This document shows positions 52,710 through 60,794 of a DNA stretch of 64,000 bases, piece after piece (position 1 is the first letter of the stretch; each line of letters begins with the position of its first letter). The DNA is from JAIBJN01 sp963842305 (lineage in GTDB: Bacteria > Actinomycetota > Thermoleophilia > Gaiellales > Gaiellaceae), in assembly GCA_963842305.1 (NCBI GenBank), contig CAWJFW010000005.1, positions 372,001 through 436,000 on the forward strand. The letters are read 5' to 3'. The notes under the pieces are model-generated. The model was not told the origin of the DNA, searched no databases, and saw nothing but the letters and a program-made list of their open reading frames with translations. Made by a program: the position numbers and the translations under genes.

Positions 52710-53564
52710 GTGGAGCTCCTCGATCTCGAGCACCTGGGCCGCCGGCGCGTCATCGGCTCGTATCTGCTCGAGGGCGAGGAGCCTGCGCTCGTCGACTGCG
52801 GGCCGTCGAGCTGCCTCGCCGGCCTGCGGGCGGCGCTCGCCGCGCGCGGTCTCGAGGTCGGGGATCTGTGCCACCTCGTCCTCACCCACATCCACCTCGA
52901 CCATGCGGGCGCAGCGGGCTCCCTTGTTCGCGAGAACGCGAGGCTTCTCGTGCACGTGAGCGAGATCGGGGCTCCTCACCTCGTCGATCCCAGTCGGCTC
53001 GAGCGGAGCGCGCGACGGCTCTACGGGGACGACTTCGATCCGCTCTGGGGCGAGCTCGTCCCCGTGCCGGAGGGAAACGTCCGGGTCCTCGGCGACCGCG
53101 TGCTCGACCTCGAGGCATTCCCGACGCCCGGTCATGCGTCGCACCACGTCTCCTTTCTGGCGCCGGACGGCAGCTGCTGCACGGGCGATGCAGCGGGCGT
53201 GCGAATCCCGCCCGGCCGCTACGTGGCGCCGGTCGCACCGCCGCCCGACGTCGACGTCGAGGCCTGGGAGCGGACGATCGACGCGATCGAGGAGCGGCGG
53301 CCGACGCAACTCCTCCTGGGCCACTTCGGGATCGTCGACGACCCGGCCGCGCATCTCGTCGAGCTCCGCGCAGAGCTCCGCATTTGGGCGGAGCGCGCCC
53401 GGGACGGCTCGGAGGAGGAGTTCGTCCGTGCCGCGGAGGCCGAGGTCGCGGCGAGAGCCGATCCGGACACGGCCGAGCTCTTCCAGCAGGCGGGCCCGTT
53501 CTGGCAGTCGTATGCCGGTCTGCGCCGGTACTGGGACAAGAAGGGCGAGGTCACCGCCGCGTGA
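52710..53564 (+). CDS. Metallo-beta-lactamase-fold hydrolase
   Basis: 284 residues. THIHLDHAG (His60, His62, Asp64, His65) is the zinc motif of the MBL fold, preceded by LVDCGPSS and followed by FPTPGHASHHVSFLAPDG (third His), CCTGDAAG (bridging Asp) and LLLGHFG (last His). The C-terminal helical region (residues 220-284) is rich in Ala and Glu. It is probably a thioesterase or lactonase-like enzyme rather than a drug-resistance protein. GTG 52710 follows TAGCGT by 7 nt, which fits leaderless transcription. The sugar dehydrogenase gene overlaps its end (GTGA). Confidence 0.9.
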   Translation: MELLDLEHLGRRRVIGSYLLEGEEPALVDCGPSSCLAGLRAALAARGLEVGDLCHLVLTHIHLDHAGAAGSLVRENARLLVHVSEIGAPHLVDPSRLERSARRLYGDDFDPLWGELVPVPEGNVRVLGDRVLDLEAFPTPGHASHHVSFLAPDGSCCTGDAAGVRIPPGRYVAPVAPPPDVDVEAWERTIDAIEERRPTQLLLGHFGIVDDPAAHLVELRAELRIWAERARDGSEEEFVRAAEAEVAARADPDTAELFQQAGPFWQSYAGLRRYWDKKGEVTAA

Positions 53565-54679
53565 TCCGCTACCGTCCCGAGATGCGCCGCCCAGGGGTCT
53601 CGACGCTTCTCCTCGTTCTGGCCGTGATCGCCCTCGCCGTTCCGGCCTCGGCCTCGGCCCTCCGCCTCGACCGCGTCGCGCGCGGGTTCGACAGTCCGGT
53701 GCAGGCGACGTCCTCGCCCCGGGACCGCTCGATCTACGTCGTCGAGCAGGAGGGGCAGATCTGGCGGGTCGGCGGCGGCCACCGCAGGCTCTTCCTCGAC
53801 ATCCGCGGCCTCGTCAGCTTCGGGGGCGAGCGCGGGCTCTTCTCGATCGCCTTCCCCTCGAACTACGGCCAGTCGCGCTACTTCTACGTCAACTACACCG
53901 ACAACGGTGGCGACGTCCGCGTCGCGCGCTTCCGCGCCGCCTCCTCGTTCACCCACGGCAGGAAGCGCACGCGGAAGATGCTGCTCGACGTCGAGCACTC
54001 GACGCACTCGAACCACAACGGCGGCCAGGTGACGTTCGGCCCGAACGGACGCCTGTACGTGAGCATCGGCGACGGCGGCGGCAGCTGCGACCCGGGTGGG
54101 AACGCCCAGGATCTTTCCAGCCGCAAGGGGAAGCTTCTCAGCATGGATCCGGGTACGCCGGGCTGGCGCGTCGACGGCTACGGGCTTCGCAACCCATGGC
54201 GCTACTCGTTCGACCGCGCAACGGGGCGGCTCTACATCGGCGACGTCGGCCAGAACAACTGGGAGGAGATCGACAGTGTGTCGGAAGCGGCGCTCGGCGG
54301 CACACCCGAGAACTACCAGTGGGATGCCCGCGAGGGTCGTGTCTCGAGCTCGGTCAGCGGCTGTTCCAGCAACGGGATCCAGGGGCCGGGTGACCAGATC
54401 TCCCCGAAAGACGTCTACAGCCATGCTCGGGGCTGCTCGGTCACCGGCGGCCACGTCTACCGCGGGCAGCGGCTCGCGAACGTCCGAGGCTGGTACTTCT
54501 ACGCCGACTACTGCTCCGGCCGCATCTGGCGGCTGAGGATCAACGACGCCGGCCAGGTCACGCGCGGCCCGCGGCTCTTCCGGAACACGAGCCTCAATGT
54601 CTCGTCGTTCGGGGAGCGAAGGGACGGCGAGCTCCTCGTCGTCGACCGGGGCGGCGCGATCTACAGGCTCGCCCGCTGA
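53561..54679 (+). CDS. PQQ-dependent sugar dehydrogenase (soluble GDH type), secreted
   Basis: About 372 residues. A signal peptide (VSTLLLVLAVIALAVPASAS) precedes a six-bladed propeller: VARGFDSPVQATSSPRD, then RSIYVVEQEGQIWRV, GGERGLFSIAFPSNY, STHSNHNGGQVTFGPNGRLY (with the conserved His), GDGGGSCDP for calcium/PQQ, and GYGLRNPWRYSFDR. These are the GSDH (PF07995) motifs. The length is shorter than Acinetobacter GDH, as for Asd-like relatives. No PQQ synthesis genes are in the window. The GTG overlaps the MBL stop; an ATG at 53582 is possible. Confidence 0.9.
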   Translation: MIRYRPEMRRPGVSTLLLVLAVIALAVPASASALRLDRVARGFDSPVQATSSPRDRSIYVVEQEGQIWRVGGGHRRLFLDIRGLVSFGGERGLFSIAFPSNYGQSRYFYVNYTDNGGDVRVARFRAASSFTHGRKRTRKMLLDVEHSTHSNHNGGQVTFGPNGRLYVSIGDGGGSCDPGGNAQDLSSRKGKLLSMDPGTPGWRVDGYGLRNPWRYSFDRATGRLYIGDVGQNNWEEIDSVSEAALGGTPENYQWDAREGRVSSSVSGCSSNGIQGPGDQISPKDVYSHARGCSVTGGHVYRGQRLANVRGWYFYADYCSGRIWRLRINDAGQVTRGPRLFRNTSLNVSSFGERRDGELLVVDRGGAIYRLAR

Positions 54680-54682
54680 GGC

Positions 54683-55408
54683 GTGCTCTACCAGTTCGTC
54701 GACTGCCGCTGGGAGCTCGGCCAGCCCGACCGCGGACGTGAGCTCTACCTCTCGGGGCACGTGCCCGGCGCCTCCTTCCTCGACGTCGAGCGCGAGCTCT
54801 CGGCTCCGCCCTCGAGCCCGGGCGGTCGCCATCCTCTTCCTCCCGCGAGCGACTTCGCCCGGGCCGCAGGAGCCGCCGGGATCGGCCCGGACGTCTTCGT
54901 CGTCGCCTACGACCAGGGGATGAACGGCGGCGCGGCGCGGCTCTGGTGGCTCCTCCGCCACTTCGGCCACGACGACGTCGCCGTGCTCGACGGCGGGATG
55001 GACGCCTGGCTCGGGCCGCTTCGAGGCGGAGAGGAGGAGATCGAGGCGGCGTCCTTCGTGGCGGTGGCCCGTGCGAACGACACGATCGAGGCCGGGGAGC
55101 TCGCGAATCGGCTCGGCGATCCAGGCCTGACGGTCGTGGACGCGCGTCTTCCCGAGCGCTACCGCGGCGAGGTCGAGCCGATCGACCCGGTCGCGGGCCG
55201 CATTCCGGGCGCCCGTAACGCGCCCTTTCCCGAGGAGCTCCCGTCCGACCTCGTGGAGGCCGAGGAGCTCGTCGCATACTGCGGCTCGGGGATCACCGCA
55301 GCCGTCGTGCTCATCCGCCTGGCCCGCGCCGGCCGCGACGACGCGAAGCTCTACCCGGGCTCCTGGAGCGACTGGTGCGGTCGGGAACTCCCGGTCGAGA
55401 CCGGCTAG
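54683..55408 (+). CDS. Two-domain sulfurtransferase (rhodanese family)
   Basis: 241 residues with tandem rhodanese domains, like thiosulfate or 3-mercaptopyruvate sulfurtransferase. The inactive N-terminal domain has GHVPGASFLDVERELSAP and AYDQGMNGGAARLWWLLRHF. The C-terminal domain has GRIPGARNAPFPEELPSD and the active loop YCGSGITAAVVL (Cys200). CGSG followed by Ile-Thr points to the mercaptopyruvate or thiosulfate type. GTG start 3 nt after the sugar dehydrogenase stop. Confidence 0.92.
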   Translation: MLYQFVDCRWELGQPDRGRELYLSGHVPGASFLDVERELSAPPSSPGGRHPLPPASDFARAAGAAGIGPDVFVVAYDQGMNGGAARLWWLLRHFGHDDVAVLDGGMDAWLGPLRGGEEEIEAASFVAVARANDTIEAGELANRLGDPGLTVVDARLPERYRGEVEPIDPVAGRIPGARNAPFPEELPSDLVEAEELVAYCGSGITAAVVLIRLARAGRDDAKLYPGSWSDWCGRELPVETG

Positions 55409-55433
55409 CGAGCCTGCTCAGGGTCGGCCGGGC

Positions 55434-55802
55434 CTACTGCTGTGTTTGCGGCGCCGATTCGTCCGACTGGAAGAGGCGCACCTCGTTCCCCTCGGTGTCG
55501 TGGCAGGCCGCCATCCAGCCGACGCCGGGGATGGGCATCTTGTCCTCGGCGCGGCCGCCCAGCTCGCGGACGCGGGCGACGTGGGCGTCGATGTCATCGG
55601 TGTCGAAGTACACGATCGGGCCTGCTGGCCGGCCCTCGGTCTTGTAGATCGCGCCGCCGGGATCGCCCCCGGCCTGCGTCATGCGGTACTCGACCGGGCC
55701 GTCCCAGCTCTGGAACGACCAGCCGAAGAGCTGCTCGTAGAACTCCTGCGCCCGGGCGGTGTCCTCCGCCGGGAGCTCGAAGTGGACGAGGCGTCCTGCC
55801 AT
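55434..55802 (-). CDS. VOC-superfamily protein
   Basis: 122 residues, the short two-module VOC fold typical of actinobacterial glyoxalase-like proteins. GRLVHFELPAEDTARAQEFY and EQLFGWSFQSWDGPVEYRM form module one; IVYFDTDDIDAHVARVRELG, MPIPGVGWMAACHDTEGNEV and LFQSDESAP form module two. The ligands His (VHF), His (ACHD) and Glu (GNEV) are in the expected places. It is separated by 14 nt from the ornithine cyclodeaminase homologue upstream on the same strand. Confidence 0.9.
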   Translation of the reverse strand: MAGRLVHFELPAEDTARAQEFYEQLFGWSFQSWDGPVEYRMTQAGGDPGGAIYKTEGRPAGPIVYFDTDDIDAHVARVRELGGRAEDKMPIPGVGWMAACHDTEGNEVRLFQSDESAPQTQQ

Positions 55803-55816
55803 TCCCTGCTCCTTTC

Positions 55817-56776
55817 CTACGGGAGGGCGACCTCGACGACTCCGTCGAAGGCACCCGCTTTCGCATCCGCGCGGTAGCGCTCGTACACGAGTACGGCGAC
55901 GGCGAGATCCTGGACCGCGAGGCCGGTCGAGTCGAACACGGTGATCTCGTCGTCATGCTCCCGGCCGCGCTCCTCGCCGGTGAGGATTCGTCCGAGCTCG
56001 ACGACGCCGTCCCGTCCGAGCGCCCCGGACTCGACTGCGCGCGAGATGTCTCCGTTGTGACTCGCCTGCTCCCACTCGTCCACGATGACTCGGGCGCGTG
56101 CGAGCTCCTCGACCGCCAGCTCGGCCTTACCCGGCCCATCGGCTCCCATCAGGCTGACATGCTGTCCGGCGCGGAGGCTCCCGGGTTCGAAAACGAGCTC
56201 GCGGCCCGGCGTGACGGTGACGACGACGTCAGCGGCCAGCGCCTCCTCCCTCGAGGTGGCGGGCTCGGCGCCGAGCTCCCCGGCGACGCGCGCCGTCCGC
56301 TCGGCGTCGGCGTCCCAGAGGAGGACGTCGCGCCCGCGGGCCAGGAACGTCCGGGCGACGGCCTGCCCGTTGACGCCGCACCCGACGACGGCGGCCGGCC
56401 CCTCGTGCCTGGCGAGCGCCTCGGCCGCGAGAACCGCCGCCGCGCCCGTTCGGAGTGCGGTGAGCGCGCCCGCGTCGAGCTGGGCCAGGAGTCGTCCGTC
56501 GGTCGCGTCCGAGAGAAGCACGATGCCGCTCACGGTCGGGAGGCCCCGTTCGGGATTCCGCGGGAAGGACGTCACCCACTTGAGAACGGCGTAGCCGCCC
56601 CCGCGCGCTGGCATGGCCCGGAAGTCGCCGTCCGGTGGTGCTGGGACGTAGACCTTCGACGGCATCAGCCATTCGCCACGCGCGTGTGCGACGAAGGCCG
56701 AGCGTACGGCCTCGACCGCGTCCGACGGGTCGACGGCCGCGTAGACGTGTCGTGCAGCGAAGACCGGGATGCTCAC
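55817..56776 (-). CDS. Ornithine cyclodeaminase / mu-crystallin family protein
   Basis: About 319 residues, NAD(P)-binding. The N-terminal part has YAAVDPSDAVEAVRSAFVAH and the lysine-containing GYAVLKWVTSFPRNPERGLP. TALRTGAAAVLAAEALAR leads into the Rossmann fold (AAVVGCGVNGQAVARTFL, DVVVTVTPG, VFDSTGLAVQDLAVA). Family members include ornithine cyclodeaminase, alanine dehydrogenase and ketimine reductase. The GTG start overlaps the stop of the methyltransferase gene (GTGA), so the two are coupled and the VOC gene probably follows on the same transcript. Confidence 0.9.
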   Translation of the reverse strand: MSIPVFAARHVYAAVDPSDAVEAVRSAFVAHARGEWLMPSKVYVPAPPDGDFRAMPARGGGYAVLKWVTSFPRNPERGLPTVSGIVLLSDATDGRLLAQLDAGALTALRTGAAAVLAAEALARHEGPAAVVGCGVNGQAVARTFLARGRDVLLWDADAERTARVAGELGAEPATSREEALAADVVVTVTPGRELVFEPGSLRAGQHVSLMGADGPGKAELAVEELARARVIVDEWEQASHNGDISRAVESGALGRDGVVELGRILTGEERGREHDDEITVFDSTGLAVQDLAVAVLVYERYRADAKAGAFDGVVEVALP

Positions 56777-57423
56777 GCTTGCGAAGTCTCCCCGACGTAC
56801 CGAAAGCCTGTGGCCTGAATCGCACCCCGGTCGATCAGGCTCTGCTCGACGTCCCTCGGGGCGGACTCTCCGAGCTCGAGGTAGAGGTAAGGCACCCAGG
56901 CGAAGAAGCGCTCTCGAAAGCGCAGGTCGAGCTCGGTGCGCATCCCTGCGTACGTGTGGATGTCGGCCTCGTCCTCCTCCCACTCGCGCATGCAGGTCTC
57001 GAAGGAGGCCGGAGCCGCCCGGCCCCCGGAGTGGGCGATGGCCCGTTTCCGTTCGTAGTACCACTCGGCCGTCGGTCGGTCGACCCGTTCCTTCGCGTAG
57101 TCGTTCACGACGAGGACCGCGCCCGGCACGAGCAGCGCCTGGATCTTGTCGAGTGCTGCGGGAAGGTGATGCAGGTGATGGAGGGAGTGCGCCGCCACGA
57201 CCGCGTCGTAGGGATGCTCGACCTCGAGCTCCTCGAGCGTCACGCGGAGAAAGGGCGGCCCGTCGGGCGCAGTGGGATCGATCGCCGTCACGCGATAGCC
57301 GGCCTCGACGAGCGCCCGCGCGAGCGCGCCCGAGCCACAGCCGACCTCGAGGACCCGCGCCGGGGGCGGCGGAAGGTGTGTGGTGACGAACGCCGCGAGG
57401 TCCCGGTTACGCTGAGCCTGCAT
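56773..57423 (-). CDS. SAM-dependent methyltransferase (class I)
   Basis: About 216 residues. RVLEVGCGSGALARALVEAG is the SAM-binding loop, RVTAIDPTAPDG the acidic residue after strand 2, and PYDAVVAAHSLHHLHHLPAA the motif IV/post-I region typical of Methyltransf_11. LLVPGAVLVVNDYAKERV follows. It starts at ATG 57423, only 2 nt from the ATG of the divergent HMG-CoA lyase remnant. Substrate unknown; coupling to the cyclodeaminase homologue suggests amino-acid-like chemistry. Confidence 0.9.
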   Translation of the reverse strand: MQAQRNRDLAAFVTTHLPPPPARVLEVGCGSGALARALVEAGYRVTAIDPTAPDGPPFLRVTLEELEVEHPYDAVVAAHSLHHLHHLPAALDKIQALLVPGAVLVVNDYAKERVDRPTAEWYYERKRAIAHSGGRAAPASFETCMREWEEDEADIHTYAGMRTELDLRFRERFFAWVPYLYLELGESAPRDVEQSLIDRGAIQATGFRYVGETSQA

Positions 57424-57425
57424 CC

Positions 57426-57779
57426 ATGATGACCCTATGCGACGTCGGCCCGCGTGACGGCCTCCAGAACGAGTCGGCCGTGCTCGGGCCCGCTGTCCGC
57501 CCGGACCTCGTGAACCGGCTCGCCGCAACGGGCCTTCCCGCCGTCGACCTCATCCACCTCCTGCACGGAGAGGGGGTGGAAACAGGTGTCGACCTCGACG
57601 CGCTCATCGCCGTCTCCGCCTGGCTCGAAGGCGTCCTCGGACGCGAGCTTCCCGGCCAGCTCTACCGGGCCGGAGCGGTTCGCCCCGGTCTCGGGCTGAG
57701 TGGCCCTCCGGGCTCCTCGCAGCCTGCGCCCTGGCGCTGGGAACGGCCGTTCTTCTCTGGCGGCTCGTGCCCGACGTGA
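57426..57779 (+). pseudogene. HMG-CoA lyase remnant with internal deletion
   Basis: The first 37 or so codons are the N-terminus of hydroxymethylglutaryl-CoA lyase (LCDVGPRDGLQNE, with the catalytic Arg and metal-binding Asp, then DLVNRLAATGLPAV). The next codons are its C-terminus (DLIHLLHGEGVETGVDLDAL, ELPGQLYRAGA), where family members have HML.G.GIETGVDLD and LG.ELPGR..RAG. About 200 residues of the TIM barrel, including the catalytic Cys loop, are missing at an in-frame junction near 57545. After about 57675 the frame runs into the next gene. It cannot be active. Confidence 0.85.
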
Positions 57780-59302
57780 GGGGCAAGCCGCTCTTCGAGG
57801 ACGAGGCGATCGCCGGCCTCGTCAGCGCGCGGCCGCTGGGCGAGCTGGTCCCGACCGTGCTCTGGGATCGGGGCGGAGCGCCGCTGCATTTCGTCCTCTC
57901 GCACGTGGCGCTCGCGTTCGACTCCTCTCCCGAGGCGCTGCGCTGGCTCTCGGTCGTCTTCGCGCTGGCGACGATTCCGCTGTGCCTGGACCTCGGTCGG
58001 CGGCTCGGGGGCACGGTCGCCGGTGCGACAGCGGCCGTCGTCGCCTCGGCCTCGGCCGTCCTCGCCCTCTACGGGACGGTGGGGCGGATGTACGCGCTCC
58101 TCGCATTCGTGAGCGCGCTCTCCGCGGACCTCTTCGCGCGGGCGCTCGAGCGTCGGACCGTGCAAGCCTCGTTCGTCGCCGCGCTGGCAGCCGTGCTCCT
58201 GCCCGCTGTCCATCCCTACGGCGCGATCGTCGTCGCGGCCGAGGCCGTCGTCGCGCTCGCGGTCTGGAGGGGGCGTCCACTCAGGGCCGCGCTGCCCGTT
58301 CTCGCCGTCGGATTGCTGCTCGTCCCGTTCGTCGTCGCCGATCTGCGCCTCGCCGACCGCTTCACCGTGGGCGTCGGAGGCGAGGAGTCGCTCGCGGGTC
58401 CCGCCGATGCCTGGTCCCAGCTCGCTCGGGCACTCGAGTCGTTCGCGGGTGGGGGCGGCTGGACGTTCGCGGTCTTCCTGGCGCTCGGAATCGCGGGCAC
58501 CGTCATCCTGCTTCGGACGCACACGGCGTTCGCAGCCTTCGGGCTTCTTACTCTCGTCGCCCCGCCCCTCCTGTTCATGCTGCTCCGGACAGGGAGCGTG
58601 ATGGGGCTCTCCCCTCGGCACCTCGTCTTCGCCCTTCCGCTCTGGGCGGCTGCGATCGGGGTCGCGGTCGCTGCGATCACGCGCAGCTTCCACCCGGCGT
58701 TCGCCGTCGGGGCAGTCGCCGCGATCGCGTTGCTCGCCGTACTCTCGCCGCCGGGAGGCGTGCGCGACCCGCGCGAGTGGCCCAACGTCGTCCTGGGGGG
58801 TGGGCCGGACGCGACCGCGACCGGGGGCGGCGAGCGGCTCGGGCCTCCCGCCGACTACCTCCGGGCGAACGTCGACGACGGCGACCTCCTGTTCCCGTTC
58901 TCGTCGGTCTTCCTTGCGGGCCTGCCTGCGACCGGCGAGGCGACCGCCCTGCCGTACTCGCAGACGACGCTGCTCGAGAGCGCGGCTGCACGCATGCCGG
59001 AGCCGGCCGGTGCGCTCGTCGTCGCGATCCCCGTCGGCGACGCCGAGGTCGATCTCGAGCAGCTCCAGGCGGAGCTGGGCGACGGCTTCGACACACAGCT
59101 CTTCCCGGGGTGGATGCTGGTCAGGGCCGAGGGCCCGTTCCCCGAGGCGCCAGCTGCACTCCAGGCGAACGCCGCCGTGCTCGCCGCATCGCTCGAGGCC
59201 GTAAACGTCGACCGCTATCCGGAGCTCCGCTTCTACGTCGAGCGCGGGCTTCGCTCCACGTGCCAGACGCTCGCCTCGCTCGGCGGGGCCTGCGCTACGT
59301 GA
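57700..59302 (+). CDS. Polytopic glycosyltransferase-like membrane protein (GT39/PMT type) 1, start frame unclear
   Basis: About 530 residues with about ten helices. The frame from 57767 reads VRGKPLFEDEAIAGLVSARP, where the Asp-Glu pair (ED.EA) in the first loop is typical of PMT/ArnT-like lipid-linked sugar transferases. LYGTVGRMYALLAFVSALSA and the later DPREWPNVVLGGG fit the group. The first helix (GLLAACALALGTAVLLW) is in this frame but without a start; GTG 57700 is in the neighbouring frame, so an indel near 57711 is likely. It converges with the next glycosyltransferase (8-nt overlap). Confidence 0.78.
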
Positions 59303-60783
59303 CCCGGTCCTCGGTCGGCTGCAGGCAGCCCGCCCCTGCGGCCGAGTCGAGAAAGTCGCCGTCGAAGTAGTCGGCCTCGGCGACGAGGCTGCTCCGCCAG
59401 GGAAGACGCGCGACCTCCGCATTGCCCAGGTCGACGCGGCTCTCCGGCCCCACGACGTCGAGGAGCTCTCGACCGTCCGCGACGTCGGTGACGACGAAGA
59501 GGGTCCCGCACGTCCCGGCCGGCTCGGCTTGCGCGAGCGTGACGTCGCCGGGGAGATACCACTCGAGTGGCGAGCGAAAGTCCAGGAGCGAGCCGACCAC
59601 GAGGATCGGGTCGCCCGGCTCCCACCCCTCTTCGACCAGGGCGTCCGCGACCCGGTCGAAGTCGGGGCGGTCGGCCATGGGCATGCGGACGTAGCCGAAC
59701 ACCGCGAGCGCCACCCCGGCCGCCGCCGCTGCAATCGCCGCGCGCTTCGGCAGCGCGTACAGAACCGCGGCGAGCGCGACGGCCGCGAACGGCGTCACGC
59801 CGATCAGGTTCCTGCCCGTCACGATCCGCAGGCCTGCCAGCCAGGCGATACCCGATACGGCGATCGGGACGACCACGAGGAGGGCGCAGAGCCTCGCCGA
59901 AGAACCGAGGCGCCGGAGGACCCAACAGCCGACCAGGACGCCGACCAGGATCGCCAGCCGAGCCGCGGCTTCCCAGGTGTCCGGGTCGGCGCCGATCTCG
60001 GCGTACATCGTCCCCGGATCCCAGAAGAGCGCCGATGGGAGCGCGCCGAACTTGACGACGTCGAATGCGTCGATCCAGCCGAAGCGATCGGCTCCGACCT
60101 GGTCGATCAGGCGTGGCAGCCAGGCGAGGAGCGTGGCCGTCCCGAGCACGATCGCCGCCCCGGCGCGGGCTGCCGAGGCGCGGAGCTCACGCTCGACGAC
60201 GAGCCAGACGAGGCCCGCGAATGCCGCGAGCACGAAGAAGTAGTGCGTGTACGCGCCGGCGGCCGCGCAGGCGGCGAGCGCGGTGAGCCGCCCGAGCCGA
60301 GGCTCGGCGGCCGCGCGTTCGAGTAGCAGGGCGAAGGCGAGCGTGAGGAGCGCAAGGAGGGAGTAGGCCCGCACCTCGCTCCCGTGCACGACGGTTTGCC
60401 AGGCGAGAGTGGTGAGGACGCCGGCGACGCGCGGCCAGCCAGAGCGGGAGGAACCGGCGCGCGTAGACGACCGCGAGGCCTGCCAGCGCGGCGGCGAGGG
60501 CCACCGACAGGAAGCGCAGGCTCTCGATCGAGATCCCGGCCTCTCGCCCGAGCCAGGCGAGCACATACCAGCCAGGCGGCGTCGACTCGGTCCGAGAGAC
60601 GTGCTCGACGACGGCCGCGGGGGTCGACTCGAGCAGGACCCGCGCGGAGGCGACCTCGTCCTGCCAGAGCGGAAGGTCGATTGCTCCCGGGAGCGTTGCG
60701 GCTACAGCAAGCGCCGCCACCCCGGCTGCGACGCCGATCGTGGCGCGCCGCCCGCCGGCTCCGGCCGCTCCCACGTTCGGCAT
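59295..60783 (-). CDS. Polytopic glycosyltransferase-like membrane protein 2, frame broken near 60437
   Basis: About 495 residues. The first frame from 60783 has an N-terminal helix and DLPLWQDEVASARVLLES, again with an Asp-Glu pair in the first loop, then TPPGWYVLAWLGREAGIS, typical of GT39/PMT-like proteins. The second frame resumes at RVAGVLTTLAWQTVVHGSEV and RAYSLLALLTLAFALLLERA and continues with GAYTHYFFVLAAFAGLVWLV and later helices to a soluble C-terminus. One base change in CTGGCTGGCCGCG explains the break. It probably transfers sugar from polyprenyl phosphate to a lipid or protein outside the membrane. Confidence 0.8.
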
Positions 60784-60794
60784 AGTCCGTCAGC

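Noticed and set aside
57662..59734. 690-codon minus-strand frame across two glycosyltransferase-like genes
   Set aside because: Highly charged text without structure, antisense to membrane helices.
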